Assembly (NCBI RefSeq): GCF_015223195.1
Contig: NZ_JADFUA010000011.1
Location: forward strand, 51,460 to 115,459
Direction: 5' to 3'
DNA: 64,000 bases
Source of the DNA: Chitinilyticum piscinae
GTDB taxonomy: Bacteria > Pseudomonadota > Gammaproteobacteria > Burkholderiales > Chitinibacteraceae
Shown here: positions 19,305-27,543 of the stretch, piece by piece
Layout: each line of letters starts with the position of its first letter
How positions within the stretch are numbered: the stretch's first letter is position 1
Position numbers and translations under genes: made by a program
Notes under the pieces: generated by a model
Database searches by the model: none
Told to the model about the DNA's origin: nothing
The model's input: only the letters and a program-made list of their open reading frames with translations

Positions 19305-19850
19305 ATGACAACCACGATCGATGTGCTCGGTCTGCGCGAGATCTTCGAGCAGCGCCGGATTCTGATGTGTTTCAACGGGCCATTCTCGGCCAGCCTGATC
19401 GAGGAAATCGGACTGGCCCTGCGCCATCATCTGGAGAATGTCGCGGCTTCGCCCTCTGCGGTGATGGATGTCTTTTCGGTCTATATCGAAATGACCCAGA
19501 ATATTCGCCATTACGTCCGCGAGAATGGTTTGCCGGACGAGCTTACCCGGGCGACCGTGGTGATTTCGCAGCGAGAGGATGGCCATTATCTGGTGAGTGC
19601 CGGCAACAAGCTGCTACCGGCGGATGGTGAGCGGCTGCTGCAGCGGGTGCGCGAGCTGGCTTCCATGGACAAGGCGGCGCTGAAAGCCGCCTATAAGGAG
19701 CAGATGCGCCAGCCGCGTGATCCGGCCGCGACAACCGGGGCCGGACTCGGCCTGATCGATATGGCACGTCGCTCCAGCGAACCGCTGGCGGCCAGTCTGC
19801 AGGTCTTGCCGGACGCAATGGCCTTTTTCAGTCTGGAAGTCGTGATCTGA
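19305..19850 (+). CDS. siaB: SiaB-type SiaC kinase
   Basis: SiaB is the protein kinase that phosphorylates SiaC. At 181 residues it has the expected length and shows GHKL-like ATP-site features: an N-box EMTQNIRHY (about 64-72) and a glycine-rich TGAGLGLIDMARRS (about 145-158). It starts 2 bases after the siaA stop, with AGGAG overlapping the end of siaA as ribosome site. Adjacent genes for the opposing phosphatase, the shared target and the cyclase make the assignment strong. Confidence 0.9.
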   Translation: MTTTIDVLGLREIFEQRRILMCFNGPFSASLIEEIGLALRHHLENVAASPSAVMDVFSVYIEMTQNIRHYVRENGLPDELTRATVVISQREDGHYLVSAGNKLLPADGERLLQRVRELASMDKAALKAAYKEQMRQPRDPAATTGAGLGLIDMARRSSEPLAASLQVLPDAMAFFSLEVVI

Positions 19851-19933
19851 TGACCTTTTTTGCCTACAATCAGCCGGCCAGCAGGCCGCAGACAAGTACC
19901 GCTGCAGCCGACCTGCAGCGGGAAGGAATCTCC

Positions 19934-20317
19934 ATGCAAGACCTGAATATCATCGCGACAACCTCGTCGCCTGCCATTGCCACTGACTGGAACGAGGGGC
20001 GGGTTATCCTCGCGGGTGACTCCTACCCCGAAAATGCATTTGAACTCTTCCAGCCGCTGCTGGACTGGGTAAGCGCCTATCTGGCTCAAGCGGGGCAGCC
20101 GCTGCGTCTCGAACTCAGTCTGCTGTATCTGAATACCAGCTCGATCCGCATCATGATGGATCTGTTTGATCAGCTGGAAGTTGCGCATCAGGCCGGCAAG
20201 TCCGTGCGGCTGCAGTGGTTCTATGATGCCCGCAATGAGCGCGTAGCCGATCTGGCCGAGGAATTCCGCGAGGATTGCACCTTTCCTTTCGACATCATTG
20301 CGGAAGAACGTGCGTGA
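19934..20317 (+). CDS. siaC: SiaC-type phosphorylatable switch protein (DUF1987)
   Basis: SiaC in its unphosphorylated form binds and activates the diguanylate cyclase SiaD. From the ATG at 19934 (GGAAGGA eight bases upstream) the product is 127 residues, the family size; the frame is open further upstream to 19850 but that extension is not needed. The known P. aeruginosa phosphorylation site is Thr68, and here the conserved segment LLYLNTSSIRIMMDLF places a threonine at exactly residue 68. The stop overlaps the GTG start of the next gene. Confidence 0.92.
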   Translation: MQDLNIIATTSSPAIATDWNEGRVILAGDSYPENAFELFQPLLDWVSAYLAQAGQPLRLELSLLYLNTSSIRIMMDLFDQLEVAHQAGKSVRLQWFYDARNERVADLAEEFREDCTFPFDIIAEERA

Positions 20318-21099
20318 GTGAAGACCGGGACGAGTTCGAGCGTGAAGTTGCCGCACTGCTGCAGGATCCGCAGTGGCAGGGACACCCCCTGCAGCATGCC
20401 CTGCAGGCACTGAACGCGCGCTACGATGAGCGGGGCGCCATGATGGCGCGACTGACACGGATCGCCGACCGTTATCAGCTGGCCGAGCGGGAGCGCGGTC
20501 TGAGTTTTGTACAGCGTTATGAGCGCCAATTGCGCCAGCTGGAAAAAATAATCCGCATCAGTGACCAGTACCAGCAAATGCTCCGTGAGCTGAATGAGGA
20601 ATTGCAGCGTACCGCGTCCCATGATCTGTTGACCGGGTTGTTCAACCGCCGCTACCTCTACGACCGCCTGGGAGAGGAGCTGGGCAAGGCCGCACGCGGT
20701 CACGGGCAGTTTGCACTGGCCATGGCGGATGTCGATCTGTTCAAACAGATCAACGATAGCTATGGGCATGATATCGGTGACGCGGCGCTTTGCCATGTTG
20801 CCCGACAGCTCGCGGCGCCGTTGCGGGAGTATGATTTATGCGGACGCTGGGGTGGGGAGGAATTCCTTCTGCTTTTCCCCGGCGGAGATCTCGAGGCCGC
20901 ACAGCAGGGTATCCAGCGCATCCGGCAGCGCCTGCAGGATGAGCCTTTCGTGCATGATGGTCGTGTATGCCCGCTGACCCTGAGTTTTGGAGTGACCGAA
21001 TACCGCCAGGGAGAGAGTACTACAGCCATTCTCAAGCGAGTGGATGAAGCTCTCTATCGGGCCAAACATGCCGGACGGGATTGTCTGGAGTGTGCCTGA
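20314..21099 (+). CDS. siaD: SiaD-type GGDEF diguanylate cyclase
   Basis: Makes cyclic-di-GMP under control of SiaC. I place the start at GTG 20314, overlapping the siaC stop (GTGA) and preceded by GGAAGAAC, giving 261 residues. A helical N-terminal region (about 1-95) precedes the GGDEF domain. The active-site motif is RWGGEEF, and an inhibitory RxxD site (REYD) stands five residues before it, so feedback inhibition by product is expected. Placement directly after siaABC indicates that its activity is set by the SiaA/SiaB balance. Confidence 0.92.
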   Translation: MSEDRDEFEREVAALLQDPQWQGHPLQHALQALNARYDERGAMMARLTRIADRYQLAERERGLSFVQRYERQLRQLEKIIRISDQYQQMLRELNEELQRTASHDLLTGLFNRRYLYDRLGEELGKAARGHGQFALAMADVDLFKQINDSYGHDIGDAALCHVARQLAAPLREYDLCGRWGGEEFLLLFPGGDLEAAQQGIQRIRQRLQDEPFVHDGRVCPLTLSFGVTEYRQGESTTAILKRVDEALYRAKHAGRDCLECA

Positions 21100-21104
21100 G
21101 CTGA

Positions 21105-21566
21105 TCAGCGGCCAATCCGGTCGCCAAAATTGACCAGTACCACGCCGGCTGCGACCAAGAGCGCACCGGCAATCCGCCAGGCATTGATGTCGCGTAGTGG
21201 CATTGCCAGCCAGCCAAAGCGGTCAAACAGCAGCGATGCGGCGACCTGACCGGCAATGATCAGCGAGAGCATGGCCGCTACGCCGATACGCGGGGCCAGC
21301 AAGGTCGTGCCGAAAACGAACAAAGCTCCCAGCACGCCACCCAGCAGCATCCACCATTCGGCATGGACAACACGAACCAGCCCGTTCCATTTCTGTCCGC
21401 TGAGCAGGGCGACCAGCACAAGCGTTAGCGAGCCGACCAGAAACGATACCAGCGCCGCCAGTACCGTACTGCCACCGATCAGTCCCTTGAGCTGGTTGTT
21501 GATGGCGGCTTGCAGCGGGACTACCAGGCCAATGGCCAATGCCAGCAAGAAATACAGCGGATTCAT
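21105..21566 (-). CDS. YdcZ-like (DUF606) small membrane transporter
   Basis: A 153-residue, very hydrophobic protein with about five membrane segments and the DUF606 opening (MNPLYFLLALAIGLVVPLQAAINNQLK). The family belongs to the drug/metabolite transporter superfamily; its substrate is not known. It converges with siaD, with 5 bases between stop codons and no terminator visible in that gap. Confidence 0.87.
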   Translation of the reverse strand: MNPLYFLLALAIGLVVPLQAAINNQLKGLIGGSTVLAALVSFLVGSLTLVLVALLSGQKWNGLVRVVHAEWWMLLGGVLGALFVFGTTLLAPRIGVAAMLSLIIAGQVAASLLFDRFGWLAMPLRDINAWRIAGALLVAAGVVLVNFGDRIGR

Positions 21567-21617
21567 GTGTGCTCCAGTTGATTCGAGCAGGCAGTGTATC
21601 AGACAGGTATGACTGCT

Positions 21618-22328
21618 TCATTGTGCCGCGCCGGTGGTCAAGCGAAAGGTGAGTGTGACGTCTGCCGTATCTGCTACTGGCTGCCCGTTACGCTGTGCAG
21701 GAATAAAGCGCCAGCGCAGTACGGCTTGTCGGGCTGCTTCATCCAGTCGGCGATAGCCGCTGCGTTGCCTGAAGCCGACATTCTCTGGGCGCCCCTGCGC
21801 GTTGACTTCAACCCGCAGTACCACACTCCCTTCTTCGCCATTGCGTCGCGCTTCGGGCGGGTAGTCGGGAGGGGGATTTTGCAGATAGGCGGCTCCGGCG
21901 CTGGCCGGAGTGAACTGTTCGGTGTGGTTCGCAGGCAAGTTCGCGCCGGGGGAGGCTGGAATTGTGCTGTCTTTGCTGGTTGCTGGCGGATTGTCGGCAA
22001 GTCGGACCCGTTCTTTGCCTATCTGCAGGATGCTCGGCTCTGATTGAGCCTCGCTTGGCTGCTTTGGGCTGGGTGCCGCAGGTAGACTGGTCCCGGGGGG
22101 GCGCAGGCGCTGAGCTATGGGAACCTGTGGTCTCAGCTTGGCCTCTGCCTTAGGGGGCGCAGGCAGCAATCCGACTTGCAGGGGCTCTGGGGCACTCGCG
22201 CGGGGGGCAGGAGTATTGGGCCGGTACGCAAACACGCCGAGCATGAGCGCATGCAGAATCAGGCTTATGGCAAAAATCAACGGCAGCCGCCATGTTGGCG
22301 GACTGCCGTTTGTGCGTTGCTCTGGCAT
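21618..22328 (-). CDS. TonB-family energy transducer
   Basis: A 236-residue protein with one N-terminal membrane anchor (about residues 15-34), a Pro/Ala-rich periplasmic spacer (about 40-150) and a C-terminal TonB domain (about 150-230) with PPDYPPEARRNGEEGSVVLR and the conserved VLRWRFIPA. It would transmit energy from an ExbB-ExbD complex to outer-membrane receptors, possibly including the siderophore receptor at 44535. No exbB or exbD lies beside it, so its partner complex is elsewhere or it is a specialised TonB paralogue. Confidence 0.88.
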   Translation of the reverse strand: MPEQRTNGSPPTWRLPLIFAISLILHALMLGVFAYRPNTPAPRASAPEPLQVGLLPAPPKAEAKLRPQVPIAQRLRPPGTSLPAAPSPKQPSEAQSEPSILQIGKERVRLADNPPATSKDSTIPASPGANLPANHTEQFTPASAGAAYLQNPPPDYPPEARRNGEEGSVVLRVEVNAQGRPENVGFRQRSGYRRLDEAARQAVLRWRFIPAQRNGQPVADTADVTLTFRLTTGAAQ

Positions 22329-22392
22329 GGGTATCTAGCTGTTGCCATTCATTGGAATGGCCTGGGTATTTAAGGGGGGGGTGGGTATCTGA

Positions 22393-23076
22393 TTATGCCC
22401 ACGCTGCAGCGGCTTCGTCAGCGCTGCGATAGGGTTCGTCACAGGAGACGAAATCCTGTTCAGCGCAGGCTTCATTGTGCCATTCCTGCATCGCCGGCAG
22501 AGCCAGGAGCGCGTCAACATAGGCCGCGGCATCGTCGGGCAGGGTAACGGCATGGGTTCGCAAGCGGAATGCGACCGGTGCAAAGAAAGCATCGACGGCA
22601 CTGAAATGCCCGCACAGGAAAGGGCCATCTGACCCGAAGCGGCTGCGGCAGTCTCGCCATGCTTCTACCAGGCGTGCCAGGTCTTTCGCAACGGCATCAT
22701 TCATCCCGATGCCGGGCAGGCTGGCTTCGACATTCATCGGCATCGCCTGACGCAAGGCACTGAAGCTGCTGTGCATTTCCGCAGCCAGGCAACGGGCCAT
22801 TGCGCGAGCTTGAGGATCCGCTGGCCAGATGCCGGCATCCGGGAAATGTTCGGCCAGATATTCGGCAATTGCGAGCGAATCCCAGACGGCGAAGTCGTGA
22901 TCGACCAGTACCGGCACCTTGGCAGTTGGACTGTATTGATGTGCCTGCAGTTTGAAATCGGGGTCATTGAATGAAAGGCGGATTTCAGTGAACGGGATAT
23001 CCAGTGTTCGCAGCAGCACCCAGGGGCGCAGTGACCACGACGAGTAGTTCTTGTTGCCAATGACCAGTTGCAGCAT
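22393..23076 (-). CDS. Glutathione S-transferase family protein (YfcF-like)
   Basis: A 227-residue cytosolic GST. The thioredoxin-like N-terminal domain has NKNYSSWSLRPWVLL, where a Ser is the likely glutathione-activating residue, and AKVPVLVDHDFAVWDSLAIAEYLAEHFP, which contains the cis-Pro and the glutathione-binding Ser. A helical C-terminal domain follows. The substrate is unknown. Its leader contains a 7-bp hairpin (23103-23109 with 23117-23123) of unknown function. It stands alone between the TonB gene and the divergent cation exchanger. Confidence 0.88.
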   Translation of the reverse strand: MLQLVIGNKNYSSWSLRPWVLLRTLDIPFTEIRLSFNDPDFKLQAHQYSPTAKVPVLVDHDFAVWDSLAIAEYLAEHFPDAGIWPADPQARAMARCLAAEMHSSFSALRQAMPMNVEASLPGIGMNDAVAKDLARLVEAWRDCRSRFGSDGPFLCGHFSAVDAFFAPVAFRLRTHAVTLPDDAAAYVDALLALPAMQEWHNEACAEQDFVSCDEPYRSADEAAAAWA

Positions 23077-23301
23077 GACGACTCCTTCAAGGCTGAGCGG
23101 TTAGGCCGTCATGGGTACGGCCTCTGAATGGATCCAGTTGATCGCTGAATCATAGTCAGAATTTTGTCAGTGTGGTGTGCCACTCGGTAACAGCCAAGGG
23201 GGATGCTGCGTGCATAAGTCACACGTAAAAAGGTCGCAGCAGGCCAGATGGTGCCAGGGCTCTCTGTTAGGATGCGTCAAGATAACAAGAAGGAGAACGC
23301 G

Positions 23302-24378
23302 ATGCTGGCAAGAATGCCTCACTGGACTACCACACTGCCTTTGCTTGGCAGTGCTCTGCTGCTACTGGCTGGCCAGATGCCGGCACACGGCCTGACCATC
23401 TTGCTACTGTCGCTGGCCCTGGCCGGCACCGTCTTCGCCGCGGTTCATCATGCCGAGGTTGTCGCGCACAGGGTTGGCGAGCCGCTAGGTACGCTGGTAT
23501 TGGCGCTGGCTGTGACAATCATCGAAGTGGCATTGATCATTTCGATGATGATGGGGGGAGGCGCCGAGAAAGCCACACTGGCCCGAGACACGGTATTTTC
23601 CGCGATCATGATCGTGTGCAACGGGATTGTCGGACTGTGCTTGCTGTTAGGAGGTTTGCGCCACCGCATACAGGGATTTCAGCTGCATGGTGCCAATGCT
23701 GCGCTCGGGGTGCTGATCCCGCTGGCGGTGGTGGCACTGATCCTGCCGAATTATCTGCTCAGCCAGCCCGGCCCGGCGATCGGGGGCAGCCAGCTGGCCT
23801 TTCTCGGCGTAGTCGGGCTGCTGTTCTATGTGGCTTTCGTGTTTGTGCAGACTATCCGCCATCGCGATTATTTTCTGGTCCCAGGTAGCCATGACGAGGA
23901 AGAGCATGCCCTCCCGCCGGATAACCGGACTGCTCTGGCTAGCCTGGTACTGCTGCTTGTGGCGTTGGTTGCGGTTGTCGGCCTGGCCAAATTGCTTTCA
24001 CCCGCCATTGAGGGGGCTGTCGCGGCTGTCGGCGCTCCGGCTGCGGTGGTTGGTATCGTGATTGCTGCGCTGGTGCTCCTGCCCGAAGGGCTGGCGGCGG
24101 CGCGGGCTGCCCGAGCGGACCGGTTGCAGACCAGTCTGAATCTGGCTTTGGGTTCGGTGCTGGCAACCATCGGTCTGACCATCCCGGTATTGGCTGCGGT
24201 GCATGTGTACCTGGGGGCGCCGCTGATTGTCGGCTTGCCGGTGCGCGACAGCATTCTGCTGGTGCTCACTCTCTTTGTCAGTACCCTGACGCTGGCCACC
24301 GGACGAACCACCCTGCTGCAGGGCATGGTTCATCTGCTGTTGTTTGCCGTATTCCTGTTTGTCTCGGTTGTGCCCTGA
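23302..24378 (+). CDS. chaA: ChaA-like calcium/sodium:proton antiporter
   Basis: An inner-membrane cation exchanger of the CaCA superfamily. The 358-residue product has about eleven membrane segments and the two repeated exchanger motifs: VGEPLGTLVLALAVTIIEVA near residues 60-80, and VVGIVIAALVLLPEGLAAARAA near residues 250-270. Both have the acidic ion-binding residue. I start at ATG 23302, preceded by AAGGAG; the longer upstream frame lacks support. It converges with the PilZ gene with only 5 bases between stops. Confidence 0.88.
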   Translation: MLARMPHWTTTLPLLGSALLLLAGQMPAHGLTILLLSLALAGTVFAAVHHAEVVAHRVGEPLGTLVLALAVTIIEVALIISMMMGGGAEKATLARDTVFSAIMIVCNGIVGLCLLLGGLRHRIQGFQLHGANAALGVLIPLAVVALILPNYLLSQPGPAIGGSQLAFLGVVGLLFYVAFVFVQTIRHRDYFLVPGSHDEEEHALPPDNRTALASLVLLLVALVAVVGLAKLLSPAIEGAVAAVGAPAAVVGIVIAALVLLPEGLAAARAARADRLQTSLNLALGSVLATIGLTIPVLAAVHVYLGAPLIVGLPVRDSILLVLTLFVSTLTLATGRTTLLQGMVHLLLFAVFLFVSVVP

Positions 24379-24383
24379 TCCGC

Positions 24384-25268
24384 TCAGGTTACCAGCATGC
24401 GTTGCACATGCCGGCGGATTGACTGCATTTCGTTCGCAGTGATGTGCAGGAATTCGATGCCGTGCAGCACCTCGTCTTCGGCATGAAGGCCGGCATGCCG
24501 GTTGCGGATCACGCCATCGAGCGTAAAGGACGCGTGCCCCTGATCCGTTGGCAATACGAAATGCAGTCGCAGTTCGTCACCTGGTTTGCCCAGTTTGGTG
24601 TGGTACTGCACCAGCGCCCCTTGCTCGGACAAATTCAGTAACAGGGCGCTGCGGCGTACATCATTGCTGCGATCAATCAGAACCGGCTGGTGTACCGGCA
24701 GGCGGGGGCAGAGTCTATCCTGCTGCAAGGATACGTCTGCTGGCCAGCCCAGATGCATGAACCAGTAGGGTAGCTGGTGCTGCATGCGTACTGAGCAGCT
24801 GAAACGCAGGACATCCTGTCCGACCGCAATGCGCACTTCCACATCGCTTGCTTTGGCGAGTTTCAGCCGCATCGATTCGAGGATGGTGCCGGGAGTAGGG
24901 CGCAACAGCAATTCCTCGCCCTGAATGCAGCCGAGCACTTGCGCGGGTTGGCTGTCCTCATCGTCTTGCGGATGGACAAACGCGAGTGTGCCGCTTGGCA
25001 GCGGGAATTCTGCCAGTGTTACCCGGTTGCGCACCGGACTGACCGCAACTGTTTCGGTCAAGGCCAGCCGGCCGAGGTCTTCGATCTGGCACAGGCCGAT
25101 GCTCTGGATTTTCTGCAGCAGGGCAACGCTGGCGATATGCTCCCCTGCCTCAACCAGCACTGCGCCGTAAGGGTCGCGGATCTGTAGTGGTGCCGCTTCG
25201 TTCAGGGCCAGCAAGCTGGGCGGAACGGCGACCCACATCGGGAGCGGGGCTTTTGCTGACATGACCAT
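24384..25268 (-). CDS. PilZ-domain protein with YcgR-like N-terminal region
   Basis: A probable cyclic-di-GMP effector. The N-terminal two-thirds resembles the split-barrel region of flagellar brake (YcgR-type) proteins. The C-terminal PilZ domain begins near residue 190. The second ligand-binding motif is intact (LNLSEQGALV, the D/NxSxxG motif), but the first, RxxxR, is reduced to PRLPVHQPV with only one arginine clearly placed, so nucleotide binding may be weakened. The start is uncertain among GTG 25271, ATG 25268 and ATG 25262, because no clear ribosome site is visible. Confidence 0.75.
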   Translation of the reverse strand: MVMSAKAPLPMWVAVPPSLLALNEAAPLQIRDPYGAVLVEAGEHIASVALLQKIQSIGLCQIEDLGRLALTETVAVSPVRNRVTLAEFPLPSGTLAFVHPQDDEDSQPAQVLGCIQGEELLLRPTPGTILESMRLKLAKASDVEVRIAVGQDVLRFSCSVRMQHQLPYWFMHLGWPADVSLQQDRLCPRLPVHQPVLIDRSNDVRRSALLLNLSEQGALVQYHTKLGKPGDELRLHFVLPTDQGHASFTLDGVIRNRHAGLHAEDEVLHGIEFLHITANEMQSIRRHVQRMLVT

Positions 25269-25317
25269 CACCAGAAACAGGTGTACTTCATGGATGGCAG
25301 AACAATTGCCGGCTTAC

Positions 25318-25347
25318 AGAAAAAACTGCCGCAATGGTTGCGGCAGT
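25318..25347 (-). terminator. Rho-independent terminator of rlhA
   Basis: A perfect 10-bp stem (25325-25334 with 25338-25347) lies 25 bases after the rlhA stop codon, with six consecutive A residues on the plus strand (25320-25325) supplying the U-run for the minus-strand transcript. Confidence 0.93.
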
Positions 25348-25372
25348 CCGATATATGGCGGTTTGCTGCCGC

Positions 25373-27355
25373 CTATTTGAGACTGGCCGGTTTTTCCCGG
25401 AAGAAAGTGATGGGCTGCGGTGTGGCCGGGATGATGCTGGGTGGTGCCGATTTGAAGATGTGCGGCTTCATCTTGCCCATCACGTGCATCTCGCACGGTT
25501 TGCAGTCGAATTTCAGGGTGTAGGTTTCGTTGCCGGTTTTCAGCGTCATCGGCTCGGCTCTGATCTGGCCCTTTACGCCGATGATGCCCTTGCCCTGCTT
25601 GGGACACAGGTTGTACGAGAAACGCAGGCAATGCTTGGTGATCATCAGGCTGACTTCGCCGGCTTCCTCGTGCGCTTCGTAAGCGGCGTCGATCAGCGCC
25701 ACACCGTGCTTGTGGTAGAACTCGCGCGCCTTGTGGTTGTAGACGTTGGCCAGATACGACAGCGAGGTTTCAGGGTAGGGTACCGGCGGCTCGACCGCTG
25801 CTTTGCGGGTCGGGCGCTGCCAGCCGGCAATGCGCGTGGCTTCGAGCTGTTCGATCACCTCGCGGCGTAGTGCGTTGATCTGGCTGGCCGGCACGAACCA
25901 CGGCTGGCTGAGCGACAGCTGCACATCGACGGCATTGAAGATCGTGTTGCCGAGCTTGGCAACGTTGTCTCGCAGGCCGGCCAGCGCTTTCTCGACATTC
26001 TGGGCAGGCTCCAGCGCCAGCTCCAGCGTGCTGGATGCGCTAAAGCCGTCCTCGTCGGTGGCGGTCAGCGTCAGAGCATGGTGCGAATCGGCCAGCGTGA
26101 GCCAGACATCGATCTTGCGCTCGGACGACTTCTTGGTGAGCGCCTGCTCCCAGGCGTGGTCGCGGTTACGGTGGATGGTCAGGCCGGGTTTCAGGCCTTC
26201 GAGTTCGCTTATCGCTTCGTTGGGGAATACCCGCCAGGTGTTTTGCTCGCGATTGATGATTTCAACCGTGTTGGCCTGCATACCCACCACTTCGCGCTTT
26301 TTCATGTAATTCAAGCCGTCGCCATTGGCCAAGGGCTCCAGCGCTTCCAGCTCGAAATACTTCGGCGTCACACGCGTGACGGTACCCAGTTCGGTGCCGA
26401 CAAACTTCGGTGAATCGAAGGCACCGATGTCGATCTTGCGGCCGGTGGCGAAATAATCGGTGTGGCCGCGGTGGAAGTTCTTGTCGACGTCCGGGGTAAA
26501 CAGGATGTCGGTGCGCCCGCTGGAGGCTCGCGCCAGTTCCGGGCGGCGGTTGAGGATTTCGTCGAGCAGCAGGCGGTAGTGCGCCGTGATGTTCTTCACG
26601 TAGCCCATGTCCTTGTAGCGGCCCTCGATCTTCAGCGAACGCACGCCGGCATCGAGCAGTGCTTCCAGGTTGGCGCTCTGGTCGTTGTCCTTCATCGACA
26701 AGAGGTGCTTGTCGAATGCCACCACGCCGCCGTTTTGATCGGTGAGGGTGTAGGGCAGCCGGCAGGCCTGCGAACAGTCGCCACGGTTGGCGCTGCGGCC
26801 GTTGTCGGCGTGGCTGATGTAGCACTGGCCGGAAAACGCCACGCACAGCGCGCCATGGATGAAGTATTCGATGGTCGCACGATCCGCACAGGCATCAGAA
26901 ATCTCGCGGATCTGCGGGATGGTCAGCTCGCGCGCCAGCACGATCTGCGAAAAGCCTGAGTCGGCGAGAAACACCGCTTTGTCCTTGCCACGGATATCGC
27001 ACTGCGTGCTGGCGTGCAGCTCGATCGGCGGCAGGTCGAGCTCCAGCAAGCCCATGTCCTGGATGATCAGCGCGTCGACGCCGGCGTCGTAGTATTGCCA
27101 CACCAGCTCGCGTGCTGCATCCAGCTCGCTGTCGTGCAGAATGGTGTTGAGCGTCGCGAAGATGCGCGCATGGTAACGGCGCGCGAACTTCACCAGTTCC
27201 GCAATCTCGCTGACCGTGTTCACCGCATTGTGGCGCGCACCGAAGCTCGGGCCGCCGATGTACACCGCATCCGCGCCGTGCAGAATGGCCTCGCGGGCGA
27301 TTTCGATGTTCTTGGCGGGGGCGAGCAGTTCGATCTGGTGGGGCAACAGCGACAT
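25373..27355 (-). CDS. rlhA: RlhA-type 23S rRNA cytidine hydroxylation protein (peptidase U32 family)
   Basis: The family member RlhA (YdcP) of E. coli is needed for hydroxylation of C2501 in 23S rRNA. This 660-residue protein matches the long U32 form with a C-terminal DUF3656-like extension rather than the shorter tRNA enzyme TrhP. Diagnostic stretches are EAILHGADAVYIGGPSFGAR, the FIHGALCVAFSGQCY segment and RGDCSQACRLPY with the clustered Cys residues expected for an iron-sulfur site, and a C-terminal CLRFSYNLCPKQ and FDCKPCEMHV. Start and length agree with the family. It is monocistronic with its own terminator. Confidence 0.93.
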   Translation of the reverse strand: MSLLPHQIELLAPAKNIEIAREAILHGADAVYIGGPSFGARHNAVNTVSEIAELVKFARRYHARIFATLNTILHDSELDAARELVWQYYDAGVDALIIQDMGLLELDLPPIELHASTQCDIRGKDKAVFLADSGFSQIVLARELTIPQIREISDACADRATIEYFIHGALCVAFSGQCYISHADNGRSANRGDCSQACRLPYTLTDQNGGVVAFDKHLLSMKDNDQSANLEALLDAGVRSLKIEGRYKDMGYVKNITAHYRLLLDEILNRRPELARASSGRTDILFTPDVDKNFHRGHTDYFATGRKIDIGAFDSPKFVGTELGTVTRVTPKYFELEALEPLANGDGLNYMKKREVVGMQANTVEIINREQNTWRVFPNEAISELEGLKPGLTIHRNRDHAWEQALTKKSSERKIDVWLTLADSHHALTLTATDEDGFSASSTLELALEPAQNVEKALAGLRDNVAKLGNTIFNAVDVQLSLSQPWFVPASQINALRREVIEQLEATRIAGWQRPTRKAAVEPPVPYPETSLSYLANVYNHKAREFYHKHGVALIDAAYEAHEEAGEVSLMITKHCLRFSYNLCPKQGKGIIGVKGQIRAEPMTLKTGNETYTLKFDCKPCEMHVMGKMKPHIFKSAPPSIIPATPQPITFFREKPASLK

Positions 27356-27543
27356 GGGACTTCCGGTTGGGGCAACAAGGCGCGGAAGTATATAGCAATC
27401 AGTGGCTTATGTGCAGAATGCCTGGTTATTGCGGGTGGGCAGTTTGCGTGCCAGTCTCCACTGGCAGTAATACCACGCGCAATGGCGAAACTTCAGGACT
27501 GGCAGCGGGTCACCCCTCGGGTGATCGACAGTCCTTCCTCTCC

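Noticed and set aside
27367..27543. N-terminal extension of the phosphate transporter
   Set aside because: It lies in the promoter region shared with rlhA and is not hydrophobic or conserved in the Pit family.
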